Below, one piece after another: positions 1 through 7,700 of a DNA stretch of 26,292 nt. Source of the stretch: Spirochaetaceae bacterium. Lineage in GTDB: Bacteria > Spirochaetota > Spirochaetia > Treponematales > Treponemataceae. Numbering within the stretch: the first letter of the stretch is position 1; every line of letters starts with the position of its first letter. The stretch covers positions 1-26,292 of the forward strand of contig JAISTZ010000038.1 in the NCBI GenBank assembly GCA_031272345.1, in the 5' to 3' direction. A program made the position numbers and the translations under genes. Under the pieces are notes generated by a model. It did no database searches and was not told the origin of the DNA. It was given only the letters and a program-made list of their open reading frames with translations.

Positions 1-149
1 TTGATCCTGCCAAAACCAGAGAGGAATTCTCCCTGCCGCCCAACATCATACCGGTGACCTTTCTTCCCACCGGCTATCCTGCCGCCAATGCGAAACCCGC
101 TCCCCTTCACAGCCAGAAACACGGGTTGGAGAAACTGTTGATTGGGTAA
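1..149 (+). CDS. Nitroreductase family protein, C-terminal fragment
   Basis: An open frame enters from the left edge (first full codon at position 3) and stops at TAA 147-149, giving 48 residues. The fragment carries the typical end of FMN-dependent nitroreductases: a hydrophobic strand, then GYPAANAKPAP, an H-x-Q-K stretch and a short terminal helix (LEKLLIG). In the family the G-Y-P segment packs beside the flavin at the dimer interface. The enzyme would reduce nitro or quinone compounds with NAD(P)H in the cytosol, but the substrate cannot be judged because the flavin-binding N-terminus lies outside the window. It converges on the DUF2238 gene, 51 bp away. The assignment rests on this tail only. 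Confidence 0.6.
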   Translation, partial: DPAKTREEFSLPPNIIPVTFLPTGYPAANAKPAPLHSQKHGLEKLLIG

Positions 150-200
150 ATGCGGATCTCCTTCATACCCGCTTCGTCCGTCAGAACAGCCTCCTGCCTT

Positions 201-899
201 TCACCCTTTTGTAGCGGCGGCGGTGTTTTCGCTTTCCGGACGCCGCTTCTTCAACAGAATATAACCTATGACGCTGATGCACAGAGCGCCGAGCACATCG
301 ACGATCAGGTCCTTCATGGTGTCCACCACCGCCGCATGACCTGAGAGCACCGTGCCGTCAGGCAGGATGTATTGCTGCATGTTCAGTGACAGAAACGCAT
401 CCATGCCGAACTCGACGATCTCCCACAGGGTGTCGAGCATCACCGCGAAACAGAACGAAAAGAACGACATGAACCAGTCACTCAATCCCAGGTTGATTCT
501 TTCGCTGCGGTTGATGATGTCGATAATGCTGAAACCGAAGGAGGCGAGCATTGCGCCGCTCAAGGCGTGGAGCACGGTGTCCCAATGGAAAAACCGGCGG
601 TAAAATCCCCGCACTTCCCCCAGAATGACGGCGGCGTACAAAAACACGACAAAGAAGATGTGCATCCCATTGGGAAAGGTGATTTTGAAGTTTCGCTCCA
701 GGGCCGATGGCAGAAACAGGGCGAACACCCCCAAGAGGCACTCAAGGATGACCTTCACATAATCGCCTGTGCGGCGCGCAGTGATGAGCGTCCTGCCTGC
801 GAGGGTGACGGCGAGCCCAGCCGCGCCGTACACGAAGGAGATGGCGAGCATGGCCAGCAGTATTTTTGACATGGCATCACGGACACGGAATGTCTTCAT
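201..899 (-). CDS. DUF2238/YjdF-like integral membrane protein
   Basis: A 232-residue polytopic membrane protein with about six hydrophobic segments (around residues 12-35, 50-67, 76-95, 108-127, 140-160 and 200-217). The conserved-looking core holds HWDTVLHALSGAML, then DTLWEIVEFGMD, then DTMKDLIVDVLGAL. Polar and acidic residues sit inside or next to membrane segments, as in the DUF2238 (YjdF) family, whose function is unknown. The C-terminus is lysine/arginine rich and probably cytoplasmic. The start at 899 is supported by GGAGGT at 905-910 with 5-nt spacing and by a promoter at 920-948. That promoter and leader are nearly duplicated in front of the CmpB-like gene at 6215. Family call is by motif memory only. 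Confidence 0.65.
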   Translation of the reverse strand: MKTFRVRDAMSKILLAMLAISFVYGAAGLAVTLAGRTLITARRTGDYVKVILECLLGVFALFLPSALERNFKITFPNGMHIFFVVFLYAAVILGEVRGFYRRFFHWDTVLHALSGAMLASFGFSIIDIINRSERINLGLSDWFMSFFSFCFAVMLDTLWEIVEFGMDAFLSLNMQQYILPDGTVLSGHAAVVDTMKDLIVDVLGALCISVIGYILLKKRRPESENTAAATKG

Positions 900-919
900 T
901 GTTTACCTCCGCCGCCCCA

Positions 920-948
920 AACCTATCATGGCATCTCAGGATCGTCAA
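920..948 (-). promoter_or_regulatory. Sigma-70-type promoter of the DUF2238 gene
   Basis: Reading the minus strand, -35 TTGACG (948-943), a 17-bp spacer and -10 TAGGTT (925-920) precede the GGAGGT ribosome site and ATG 899. The -35 is good and the -10 only fair (3 of 6). The call is strengthened because nearly the same sequence, in the same order and spacing, drives the gene at 6215. Confidence 0.6.
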
Positions 949-972
949 GACCCGCATCGTACCGTCGTCCCC

Positions 973-1089
973 CGCCTTACATTCCGCAAAAAATTTAACA
1001 GAACTTTACACTTACACCGTGTAATGTAAATTACGTTACATATCCTGGCTAACGTGTCATTGCCTTTCATACCCAGTGTAGTGTATCTT
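973..1089 (+). promoter_or_regulatory. Duplicated regulatory element, copy A (upstream of GT8 gene)
   Basis: Positions 1000-1043 are identical over 44 bp to 2109-2152, and similarity continues on both sides (roughly 973-1089 against 2082-2199). The core contains the odd palindrome TTACACCGTGTAA (1012-1024), flanked by TTTACA and TGTAAA half-sites. It then has a second dyad TGTAA-N6-TTACA (1026-1041). A possible promoter follows: TTGCCT (1060-1065), an 18-bp spacer and TATCTT (1084-1089). Dyads of this kind are typical of TetR/AcrR-like repressors or similar dimeric regulators. No regulator gene is in the window, so the binding protein is unknown. Confidence 0.65.
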
Positions 1090-1222
1090 ACCGCAACTGT
1101 CAATGGGGCAGGACGCATATAGGGGGGCAGGGCGAATGATACTTGAACGAAGGACGGACATAAATATTGAGCGGATGGCAAGCGACATGAAAGATTCTTT
1201 GGAAAGCGACAGGAGTGGTTAA

Positions 1223-2068
1223 ATGACACTGAATATTTTAGTGACTGTAGACTCCAATTATGTTATGCCGCTGAAAACAATGCTGTTCAGCCTTTTTATA
1301 AGCAACCCACATACGGATTTCAGGATAATTCTTCTGTATTCTGACCTGCGGGCTGACGAAATATCGGAGTTGGAGCGCTATACCGCCCTGTTCCGCCAAA
1401 AATTCCTCCCGGTTAAGGCGGTGGAACTTCCGGGTGTACCCGCCGTTTCCTATTACACCAGGACAATGTACCACCGCCTTTTGGCGTATGAGATTCTTCC
1501 GCAGGAAATCGACAGGGCGCTGTATCTTGATCCGGACATTTTAGTCATCAACCCTGTCGAATCGCTTTATACCTTCGATTTGGGGAACAAGCTCTGGGCG
1601 GCTTGCTCACATGCCGGCCCGATTGTGGACGGAATTAACCGCGCAAGGCTGCAAATGCCGGAGGAAGGGCGATATTTTAATTCCGGTGTTCTTTTGATGG
1701 ATTTGCGGATGCAGCGTAAGGAACTCACAGTATCGGACATATTCGATTACGTAAACAAATACCAGAACAGATTGCTGCTGCCTGACCAGGACATCCTGAA
1801 CGGCCTGTATTCGGACAGGATTCTCGAACTGAACGAACTGCTGTATAACTACGATGTGCGGAAAAGACGCCGCTACTTTCTTGCGTCAAAAGGTGAAGCT
1901 GACGATGACTGGATTACAACTCACACGGTGGTACTGCATTTTTGCGGGAAACACAAGCCCTGGCACAAGAATTATTATGGGCATTTCAGTTTCATGTACA
2001 AGTATTGCATGAATTTGGCCGCCCTCAACAGCTCGGCTTTGACAAAATCACCGATAGTGTTTACCTAA
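1223..2068 (+). CDS. Glycosyltransferase family 8 protein
   Basis: A 281-residue cytosolic or membrane-associated transferase of the GT8 (LgtC/glycogenin) type, a retaining GT-A enzyme that moves a sugar from a UDP-sugar. Visible hallmarks are the N-terminal strand ILVTVDSNYV (5-14), the metal-binding DxD as DPD (103-105) in LYLDPDILV, the FNSG motif (152-155), LPDQDILN (187-193), and the C-terminal HFCGKHKPW (239-247) that closes over the nucleotide. Length is normal for the family. The start is supported by AGGAG at about 1211-1215. Sugar and acceptor cannot be told from sequence; a surface glycolipid or glycan is likely. It shares a duplicated upstream element with the transporter and glucosidase that follow, so the three may respond to one signal. 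Confidence 0.85.
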   Translation: MTLNILVTVDSNYVMPLKTMLFSLFISNPHTDFRIILLYSDLRADEISELERYTALFRQKFLPVKAVELPGVPAVSYYTRTMYHRLLAYEILPQEIDRALYLDPDILVINPVESLYTFDLGNKLWAACSHAGPIVDGINRARLQMPEEGRYFNSGVLLMDLRMQRKELTVSDIFDYVNKYQNRLLLPDQDILNGLYSDRILELNELLYNYDVRKRRRYFLASKGEADDDWITTHTVVLHFCGKHKPWHKNYYGHFSFMYKYCMNLAALNSSALTKSPIVFT

Positions 2069-2081
2069 TCATCTTTTCTTT

Positions 2082-2199
2082 CGCCTTACATTTCGCGCAA
2101 AAATGAATAGAACTTTACACTTACACCGTGTAATGTAAATTACGTTACATATTTGTCCAACTTGTTATTGCGTTTCATATATAGGGTAGTCATTATATT
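2082..2199 (+). promoter_or_regulatory. Duplicated regulatory element, copy B (upstream of GPH transporter)
   Basis: This is the second copy of the element at 973-1089. The 44-bp identical core is 2109-2152, with palindrome TTACACCGTGTAA at 2121-2133 and the downstream dyad at 2135-2150. A candidate promoter is TTGCGT (2168-2173) followed, 18 to 20 bp later, by an A/T-rich -10 within 2192-2199. Spacing from the dyads to the putative promoter matches copy A. Confidence 0.65.
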
Positions 2200-2212
2200 T
2201 AAACGTCAAGGA

Positions 2213-2252
2213 GGGCGGACCGCATAGAAATCCGTGCGAATTTCAGCCGCCC
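2213..2252 (+). other. Inverted repeat in the transporter 5' leader
   Basis: GGGCGG (2213-2218) pairs with CCGCCC (2247-2252), and inside it CGCA (2221-2224) pairs with TGCG (2235-2238). The left arm overlaps an unused Shine-Dalgarno-like AAGGAGG near 2209-2215, while the real ribosome site AAGGAAG (2256-2262) lies just outside. It could be an mRNA structure affecting translation or stability. Pairing is short and interrupted, so this is tentative. Confidence 0.3.
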
Positions 2253-2268
2253 CATAAGGAAGTATACC

Positions 2269-3651
2269 ATGGAAACGCGCAACACCCCATTGGAAATCAG
2301 GACGCACACGGGCTTTCGGGAACGGGCGTCCTACGGGCTGTATTTCGTCGGGCAGAATATCTTCTACTTCCTTATCATGCAGTTTCTCATGCTGTTCTAT
2401 ACGGATTACCGCTTCATGTCCCCCGCCGCCGTGGGCCTGATTTTTCTCGTGGCTCGCGTGTGGGACGCGGTAAACGACCCGATGTTCGGTATTATTGTAG
2501 ACAAGGCCCACCTGAAGCGGGGCAAGTTCAAACCGTGGATTGCCGCCGCGACATGCCTTGTTCCCCTTGCGACCATCGCGATTTTTGCCATGCCGGAAGG
2601 AATGGGCGCGACGGGGCAAATCGCCTACGCATCGGTTACTTACATCCTGTTCGGTATGCTCTACACGGTGTGCGACGTGCCGATTTTTGCGCTGGCGACC
2701 GCGATGACCGACAACATCCAGGAGCGCACGACGATTATTTCCATCGGGCGGCTCGCGGCGATGTTCGCCATGCTCGTACTGAGCATCACCGTCATGCCCA
2801 TCGTGCTTGCTGCGGGGTGGCTTCAAGCGGCAGTGGCGCTTTCTGTCATCGGCTTCGCGGTCATGCTGCCGATTAACATTTTCGCAAAAGAGCGTTTCGT
2901 AGACAAGAACGCCCCCGCGGTTTCCCTGAAAGATATTTTCCGTTATCTCGCGGGCAACAAGTATCTGCTGATTTTCTACCTTTCGATGATTGTTTCGGGC
3001 TGCACCAACACCGTTGGAGCGATGATTAACTATGTGGCGAAATACATGCTCGGTGGGGAAAACATGATTCCCGTCAATATGCTCGCCATGACTGTTCCCG
3101 TCCTCATCATCGCCGCCACCCTCCCAGCCATTACGAAAAGGATAGACAAGTTCCACATCTATATCGCGGGGACGATAATCAACATCGGGGGAGCGCTGCT
3201 CGGCTATTTCGTAGGCTACGGCAACCTCGCGCCGTACCCCGTCATAGCGGCGTTTCGCGGCATCGGCTTCGGCGTGAGCAATGTGATGGCGTTTATGTTC
3301 GCTGCCGACTGCGTAGAATACGGCGATTTCAAAACAGGCAAACGGGCGGAAGGCATCACCTTCTCCATTCAGACCTTCGCTACGAAGATAACCGGCGCAG
3401 TCTCCGGCGCGATTTGCGGCATCCCGATGACTGCGGTAGGCTACGACGGCGCGCTCGGCGTACAGGGCGCAGCGACCATTGACGGAATGTGGAAAACCTA
3501 TACGCTCTTCCCCGTCATCGGGTTCGCGCTGTCCCTGCCGCTGCTGTGGCTGTACAAACTGCGCGACAAGGATGTGCAGATTATGGCATTATGCAACCAG
3601 AAGCAAATCACGCGGGAAGAAGCCGTCAGCCGACTTTCCCGCACGTATTAG
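2269..3651 (+). CDS. GPH-family sugar:cation symporter (MFS)
   Basis: A 460-residue inner-membrane transporter with about twelve hydrophobic segments. The signature of the glycoside-pentoside-hexuronide family is clear: RVWDAVNDPMFG (63-74) and, after a short loop, K-R-G-K-F-K-P-W (83-90), matching the melibiose carrier MelB region that binds sugar and cation. The second half has the usual V-E-Y-G-D-F-K-T-G-K-R-A-E-G loop. Start 2269 follows AAGGAAG (2256-2262) with 6-nt spacing. The beta-glucosidase gene starts 9 bp after the stop, so transporter and hydrolase form an operon: import of a beta-glycoside, then cleavage inside the cell. The exact substrate and coupling ion are not visible. Confidence 0.88.
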   Translation: METRNTPLEIRTHTGFRERASYGLYFVGQNIFYFLIMQFLMLFYTDYRFMSPAAVGLIFLVARVWDAVNDPMFGIIVDKAHLKRGKFKPWIAAATCLVPLATIAIFAMPEGMGATGQIAYASVTYILFGMLYTVCDVPIFALATAMTDNIQERTTIISIGRLAAMFAMLVLSITVMPIVLAAGWLQAAVALSVIGFAVMLPINIFAKERFVDKNAPAVSLKDIFRYLAGNKYLLIFYLSMIVSGCTNTVGAMINYVAKYMLGGENMIPVNMLAMTVPVLIIAATLPAITKRIDKFHIYIAGTIINIGGALLGYFVGYGNLAPYPVIAAFRGIGFGVSNVMAFMFAADCVEYGDFKTGKRAEGITFSIQTFATKITGAVSGAICGIPMTAVGYDGALGVQGAATIDGMWKTYTLFPVIGFALSLPLLWLYKLRDKDVQIMALCNQKQITREEAVSRLSRTY

Positions 3652-3660
3652 GGGAATGGC

Positions 3661-6081
3661 ATGAACGGCAAAGAATTAACGGCGCAGATGACGCTTCAGG
3701 AAAAAGCATCGCTCTGTTCGGGATTGGATTTTTGGCGGCTAAAAGGTGTTGAACGGCTGGGGCTTTATCCGGTAATGGTCACGGACGGCCCCCATGGGCT
3801 TCGCAAGCAGGTGGAAGGGGGCGACCATCTCGGAATCGGCGCGAGCGTCCCCGCAACGTGTTTTCCCACGGCAAGCGCGACGGCAAACAGTTTTGACCGT
3901 CAATTATTGGCGGAAATCGGCGGCGCGATTGGAGAGGAATGTCTGCAAGAAGGCGTCTCCGTGCTTTTGGCTCCCGGCGCGAATATAAAACGTTCCCCCC
4001 TGTGCGGCCGCAATTTTGAATATTTCAGCGAAGACCCCTATCTCACGGGTGAACTTGCCGCCGCATTTATCGAAGGCGTTCAGCAAAAAGGCGTCGGCAC
4101 GGCGATAAAACATTTTGCGGCGAACAATCAGGAAAAATACCGCATGACCAGCAACTCCGTCATCGACGACCGGGCGCTGCGTGAAATCTATCTGTCCGGA
4201 TTTGAACGGGCGGTCAAAAAAGGAAGACTCTATTCCGTCATGTGTTCCTATAATCTTTTGAACGGCGTGTATGTCAACGAAAATTATTTTTTATTGACCG
4301 AGGTTCTGCGGAAAGAATGGGGATTTGACGGCGTGGTGATGACTGATTGGGGCGCGGTGACCGATCGGGTCAAAGGGCTTGCCGCAGGGCTTGATTTGGA
4401 AATGCCGGCGTCAAACGGTGTTACCGATGCGGAAATTGCAGCGGCGGTGCAAAACAATTCCCTTGACGAGGCGGTTTTAGATACTGCGGCGGCGCGGGTG
4501 GCTGACCTTATACTTACGGCGCAAGACGCAAAAAAACCTGATTACCAATGCGATATGGAAACCCATCACGCACTGGCGCTCCGCGCGGCTCGTGAATCCG
4601 CCGTGCTTTTAAAAAACGACGACGCTATTCTGCCGCTCGCCGCGTCAAAAAGCATTGCCGTCATCGGAGCATTCGCCAAGACGCCGCGCTATCAAGGCGC
4701 GGGAAGCAGCAAGATTAATCCCTACCGGATAGACAACGCGCTGGACGCGCTAAAAAACATGGGCGCGGATATTGAATACGCTCCGGGGTATTTAACAGGG
4801 GAAAAAAGCGGCGATGAAGAAACCTTGTTAAACGAAGCCTGCGCGCTGGCGGTTCAAAAAGATATGGCGATTATTTTTGCGGGATTACCCGATGAATACG
4901 AAAGCGAGGGATTTGACCGCGTCAGTTTGGATATGCCGCAAAGCCACAACCGCCTTATTGAAATGGTTGCCAAGGCCAACCCGAATACGGCTGTTGTGCT
5001 GCAAACCGGCTCGCCGGTCGTCATGCCGTGGGCAGATTCGGTGAAGGGTATTTTGCTCGCGGGGCTTGGCGGACAGGCGGGCGGCACGGCGGTTGCGGAA
5101 TTACTTACGGGCAAAGCCGTACCATGCGGCAAGTTGGCGGAAAGTTATCCGCTCGCGCTCACGGACACTCCCTGTTTCAATTATTTTGCGAAAGACTCAA
5201 GCAGCGCGGAATACCGCGAAAGCATCTTTGTGGGGTACCGCTATTATGATACGGCGGGAAAACAAACGGCATATCCTTTTGGACACGGGTTGTCCTACAC
5301 AACCTTTGCCTATTCTGATTTGACCCTTTCCCGTTCCGAATGGAAACCGGGCGATGAATTGGAAATATCGGTTCAAATTCAAAATACCGGAACAGTGTCG
5401 GGCGTGGAAATTGCGCAGCTCTATCTTGGCATCAATAATTCCCGCATCTATCGCGCGGCAAAAGAACTCAAAGGGTTTGAAAAGGTTTTTCTGTCTCCGG
5501 GCGAAAGTAAAACACTTGTCTTTCGTTTGGACACACGGAGTTTTGCGTATTACAATACGGCGATACAGGATTGGGCAGTGGAATCCGGTGAGTACACAAT
5601 TTCCGTGGGAGCGTCCATCGCCGATATTCGGCTGACACAAACAGTGCGGGTTTCAGGGGACGGCAAAGAGGCGCTGCTCAGCGACATGCGGGAACGCGCT
5701 CCGACATATTATCATCTGCCGCATGAAACTTTGGCAATTTCCGATGATGAATTCGAAGCGATATACGGCAAGAACCTGCCGCCGTCAAAGCGCTTGCCTG
5801 AAGAACCCTTTACGCTCAATTCCCGCCTGAACGAAGTACAGGGAACGTTCATCGGACGCAAACTGCGTCAGGGAGCCTTAGCCGCGTTAGACAAGATGTT
5901 TGGCGCGGGGCAGAACACGGATTTGGAATTGATGATGCGGGCCTCGGTAATGGAATCTCCGTTACGCAGTTTGATTATGTTCAGCAGGGGGACATTGTCA
6001 AAAAAGCAGCTCACGGGATTGCTTGCCGCAATCAACCTTGAGACTCGGATAAAAAGATTCTTCGAAAAAAAAATAATGTAA
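3661..6081 (+). CDS. Glycoside hydrolase family 3 beta-glucosidase
   Basis: An 806-residue GH3 enzyme with no signal peptide, so it should act in the cytoplasm on imported oligosaccharides. The N-terminal barrel carries TDGPHGLR, KHFAANNQE (150-158) and the nucleophile Asp229 in GFDGVVMTDWGA. The second domain has E-S-E-G-F-D-R (414-420), where Glu416 is the probable acid/base. PFGHGLSYTTF then leads into the Fn3-like domain, with the usual G-E-S-K-T-L-V-F stretch near its end. About 140 residues beyond this domain form a C-terminal extension that I cannot assign. The start follows AGGGG overlapping the transporter stop. Together with the GPH symporter it forms a beta-glycoside uptake and cleavage unit. 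Specificity (glucose, xylose or other) is open. Confidence 0.9.
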   Translation: MNGKELTAQMTLQEKASLCSGLDFWRLKGVERLGLYPVMVTDGPHGLRKQVEGGDHLGIGASVPATCFPTASATANSFDRQLLAEIGGAIGEECLQEGVSVLLAPGANIKRSPLCGRNFEYFSEDPYLTGELAAAFIEGVQQKGVGTAIKHFAANNQEKYRMTSNSVIDDRALREIYLSGFERAVKKGRLYSVMCSYNLLNGVYVNENYFLLTEVLRKEWGFDGVVMTDWGAVTDRVKGLAAGLDLEMPASNGVTDAEIAAAVQNNSLDEAVLDTAAARVADLILTAQDAKKPDYQCDMETHHALALRAARESAVLLKNDDAILPLAASKSIAVIGAFAKTPRYQGAGSSKINPYRIDNALDALKNMGADIEYAPGYLTGEKSGDEETLLNEACALAVQKDMAIIFAGLPDEYESEGFDRVSLDMPQSHNRLIEMVAKANPNTAVVLQTGSPVVMPWADSVKGILLAGLGGQAGGTAVAELLTGKAVPCGKLAESYPLALTDTPCFNYFAKDSSSAEYRESIFVGYRYYDTAGKQTAYPFGHGLSYTTFAYSDLTLSRSEWKPGDELEISVQIQNTGTVSGVEIAQLYLGINNSRIYRAAKELKGFEKVFLSPGESKTLVFRLDTRSFAYYNTAIQDWAVESGEYTISVGASIADIRLTQTVRVSGDGKEALLSDMRERAPTYYHLPHETLAISDDEFEAIYGKNLPPSKRLPEEPFTLNSRLNEVQGTFIGRKLRQGALAALDKMFGAGQNTDLELMMRASVMESPLRSLIMFSRGTLSKKQLTGLLAAINLETRIKRFFEKKIM

Positions 6082-6144
6082 AATATCCTTTTATTTGCAA
6101 ATGCCGAATTCAGAGATTACTGATTGTATGTGTCATCGTATGCG

Positions 6145-6170
6145 GTCATGGAGGGGTAAGCCTCCTTGAC
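6145..6170. other. Stem-loop between the glucosidase and CmpB-like genes
   Basis: GTCATGGAGG (6145-6154) and CCTCCTTGAC (6161-6170) are complementary at 9 of 10 positions around a 6-nt loop. There is no T-run after it, so it is not a textbook intrinsic terminator. Its right arm enters the -35 box at 6166-6171, so it might instead be an operator, or may end transcription of the GH3 operon with a factor. Confidence 0.4.
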
Positions 6171-6194
6171 GGTCTTGGGATGCCATGATATGTT
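6166..6194 (+). promoter_or_regulatory. Sigma-70-type promoter of the CmpB-like gene
   Basis: -35 TTGACG (6166-6171), a 17-bp spacer and -10 TATGTT (6189-6194) lie upstream of GGAGG (6204-6208) and ATG 6215. From -35 through the ATG the sequence matches the DUF2238 promoter/leader at 44 of 52 positions. The promoter rules out the upstream in-frame ATG at 6185, which lies inside it. Confidence 0.7.
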
Positions 6195-6214
6195 TTGAGC
6201 GGCGGAGGTTGACA

Positions 6215-7582
6215 ATGAATATGTGGAAACTGCCGGAAAAGTTACTCTACTACTTCCTCTACTTTTGCCTCATGTCTTTTCTGGGCTGGATCATCGAGAC
6301 GATATACCGGAGCAGCAAGGAAAAGCGCCTTGTCAACGCCGGTTTTCTCTACGGGCCCTTCCTGCCGATTTACGGCTTCGGCGCGGTGGTGATTACGTTT
6401 ATCAATGCGGAATTACAGACCCTGCCGCCGGCCGCCGCGTGGACAATAACGCTGCTATCACCCACGGTGATTGAATATGTGGGCGCCTGCATAATGGAAA
6501 AAATCTTCGGCCTCAAACTCTGGAATTACGACAACCGCTTTCTCAACTTACAGGGAAGAATCTGCCTCAAATTCTCCCTGTGCTGGGCGTTTTGCGCGGC
6601 CCTTCTCGTGCTCGTCATACAGCCGAGAGTCTGGACACGCATCGACATCGGGGGGCCGTACCTTTCCTATTTTTGGGCAGGGGCGTTTTTCGCGTACCTT
6701 GTCATCGATATTTTCCATTCGGCAAGATCGCTGTTCAATTTCCGCGCCTTCCGCAACGACCTCGCCGCGCTCATCGAAAAAGGCAGGGCGTATCAACCGG
6801 TATTTGAAACCCTGTTTGACAAGCGCATGAAAATCAAACTGCCGCCGGACATCCGGCGCATCATGCGGCCCCTGTCGGCGTTCTCCGGCATACGCGCCGG
6901 TTTCAAAGACAGCCTTCCCGCGTTCCCCGAAAAAATCAAACAGGAACTGGAAAACCGTTTTTGGAAAATTCCCCGCGAACGGCGGCAAAACCTCTGGAAC
7001 ATTTTCAAAAGCGATCACCTGATCAAAATACTTGCTGAACACCAAAGAGTTCGGCAGGAATCTGTCACGACCCATACCGTCCGCCTTTGCGTGAAAACGG
7101 AAGAGGCGCTCCTCGCCCCTTATGCTTCAACACCGGGTATTGCCCTAACTGATGTCTCCGCCCGCATCAATCCCGCCATCGTTGAGTATCTCCTCGCAGA
7201 AATCGCGGATGTTCCGGTGCACAACAAAATCATCGTCGAAGTGAGCGCCGGGGATACGGGAACCTTGGGTGATGAAAAACTCGCGGCCCTGCGGGGACTG
7301 CTCTGCGCGGAGACAGGCAAACAGGCTGCGCGGATCATGCGGGAGAACCGGCGGCTGCGTCTCTCCGCCGCCGTCATGTTCGCGGCGGGTCTTTTGTTCA
7401 TCTCAGCTAAAGCGCTGTTTCCATCTCTCTCCGCAAAATTTTCTCTGGACGAGCTGCGAATCATCGCAGGCTGGGTCTTCGTGTGGCGCGGAGTCGAAAA
7501 CCTGTCGTTCACCCTTGTCTCCAACAACCGGCGCAAGATGAAGCTGCTGCAATTGTTTCAGGCGGAGTACCGGGCGGGATAG
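6215..7582 (+). CDS. CmpB-type (putative ABC-transporter type IV) membrane protein with extra C-terminal domain
   Basis: A 455-residue membrane protein. Residues 1-200 match the CmpB family (PF06541): a first membrane helix with W-I-I-E-T, GFLYGPFLPIYGFGA (43-57), E-Y-V-G-A-C-I-M-E-K-I-F (87-98), W-N-Y-D and NLQGRICL (111-118), with about five helices. A basic, partly helical soluble region (about 185-370) follows. The end is a separate unit with two more membrane spans (around 370-420) and an R-R-K-M-K tail, resembling the end of small Firmicutes membrane proteins. Most CmpB proteins stop after the first part, so this looks like a fusion. The start at 6215 is set by GGAGG (6 nt upstream) and the promoter. 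Function is unknown; the ABC label is only a family name. Confidence 0.7.
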   Translation: MNMWKLPEKLLYYFLYFCLMSFLGWIIETIYRSSKEKRLVNAGFLYGPFLPIYGFGAVVITFINAELQTLPPAAAWTITLLSPTVIEYVGACIMEKIFGLKLWNYDNRFLNLQGRICLKFSLCWAFCAALLVLVIQPRVWTRIDIGGPYLSYFWAGAFFAYLVIDIFHSARSLFNFRAFRNDLAALIEKGRAYQPVFETLFDKRMKIKLPPDIRRIMRPLSAFSGIRAGFKDSLPAFPEKIKQELENRFWKIPRERRQNLWNIFKSDHLIKILAEHQRVRQESVTTHTVRLCVKTEEALLAPYASTPGIALTDVSARINPAIVEYLLAEIADVPVHNKIIVEVSAGDTGTLGDEKLAALRGLLCAETGKQAARIMRENRRLRLSAAVMFAAGLLFISAKALFPSLSAKFSLDELRIIAGWVFVWRGVENLSFTLVSNNRRKMKLLQLFQAEYRAG

Positions 7583-7700
7583 GCGGCTGTTTATTTTGCG
7601 GCAAACGCGGGAGGGCGAAATTATCGAGGATGATTCGGAGCAGTAGTCCTGCGGCCGTGTTACTTCTCCAGGGTTACAAACCTGTCCTGCACACATCCTG

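Larger units (their letters stand above)
900..1222. other. Divergent intergenic region, 323 bp
   Basis: This gap separates the divergent DUF2238 and glycosyltransferase genes. It holds the minus-strand promoter (920-948), regulatory element copy A (973-1089), and about 120 bp of purine-rich leader before the glycosyltransferase start. No credible coding frame was found in it. Confidence 0.7.

Noticed and set aside
1000..1043. Element copies read as insertion-sequence ends or CRISPR repeats
   Set aside because: Only two copies, in the same orientation, each directly upstream of a gene, with no transposase, spacers or target duplication between them.
6185..6214. Upstream ATG of the CmpB-like gene
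   Set aside because: It lies within the promoter spacer and has no ribosome site; ATG 6215 has GGAGG 6 nt upstream.
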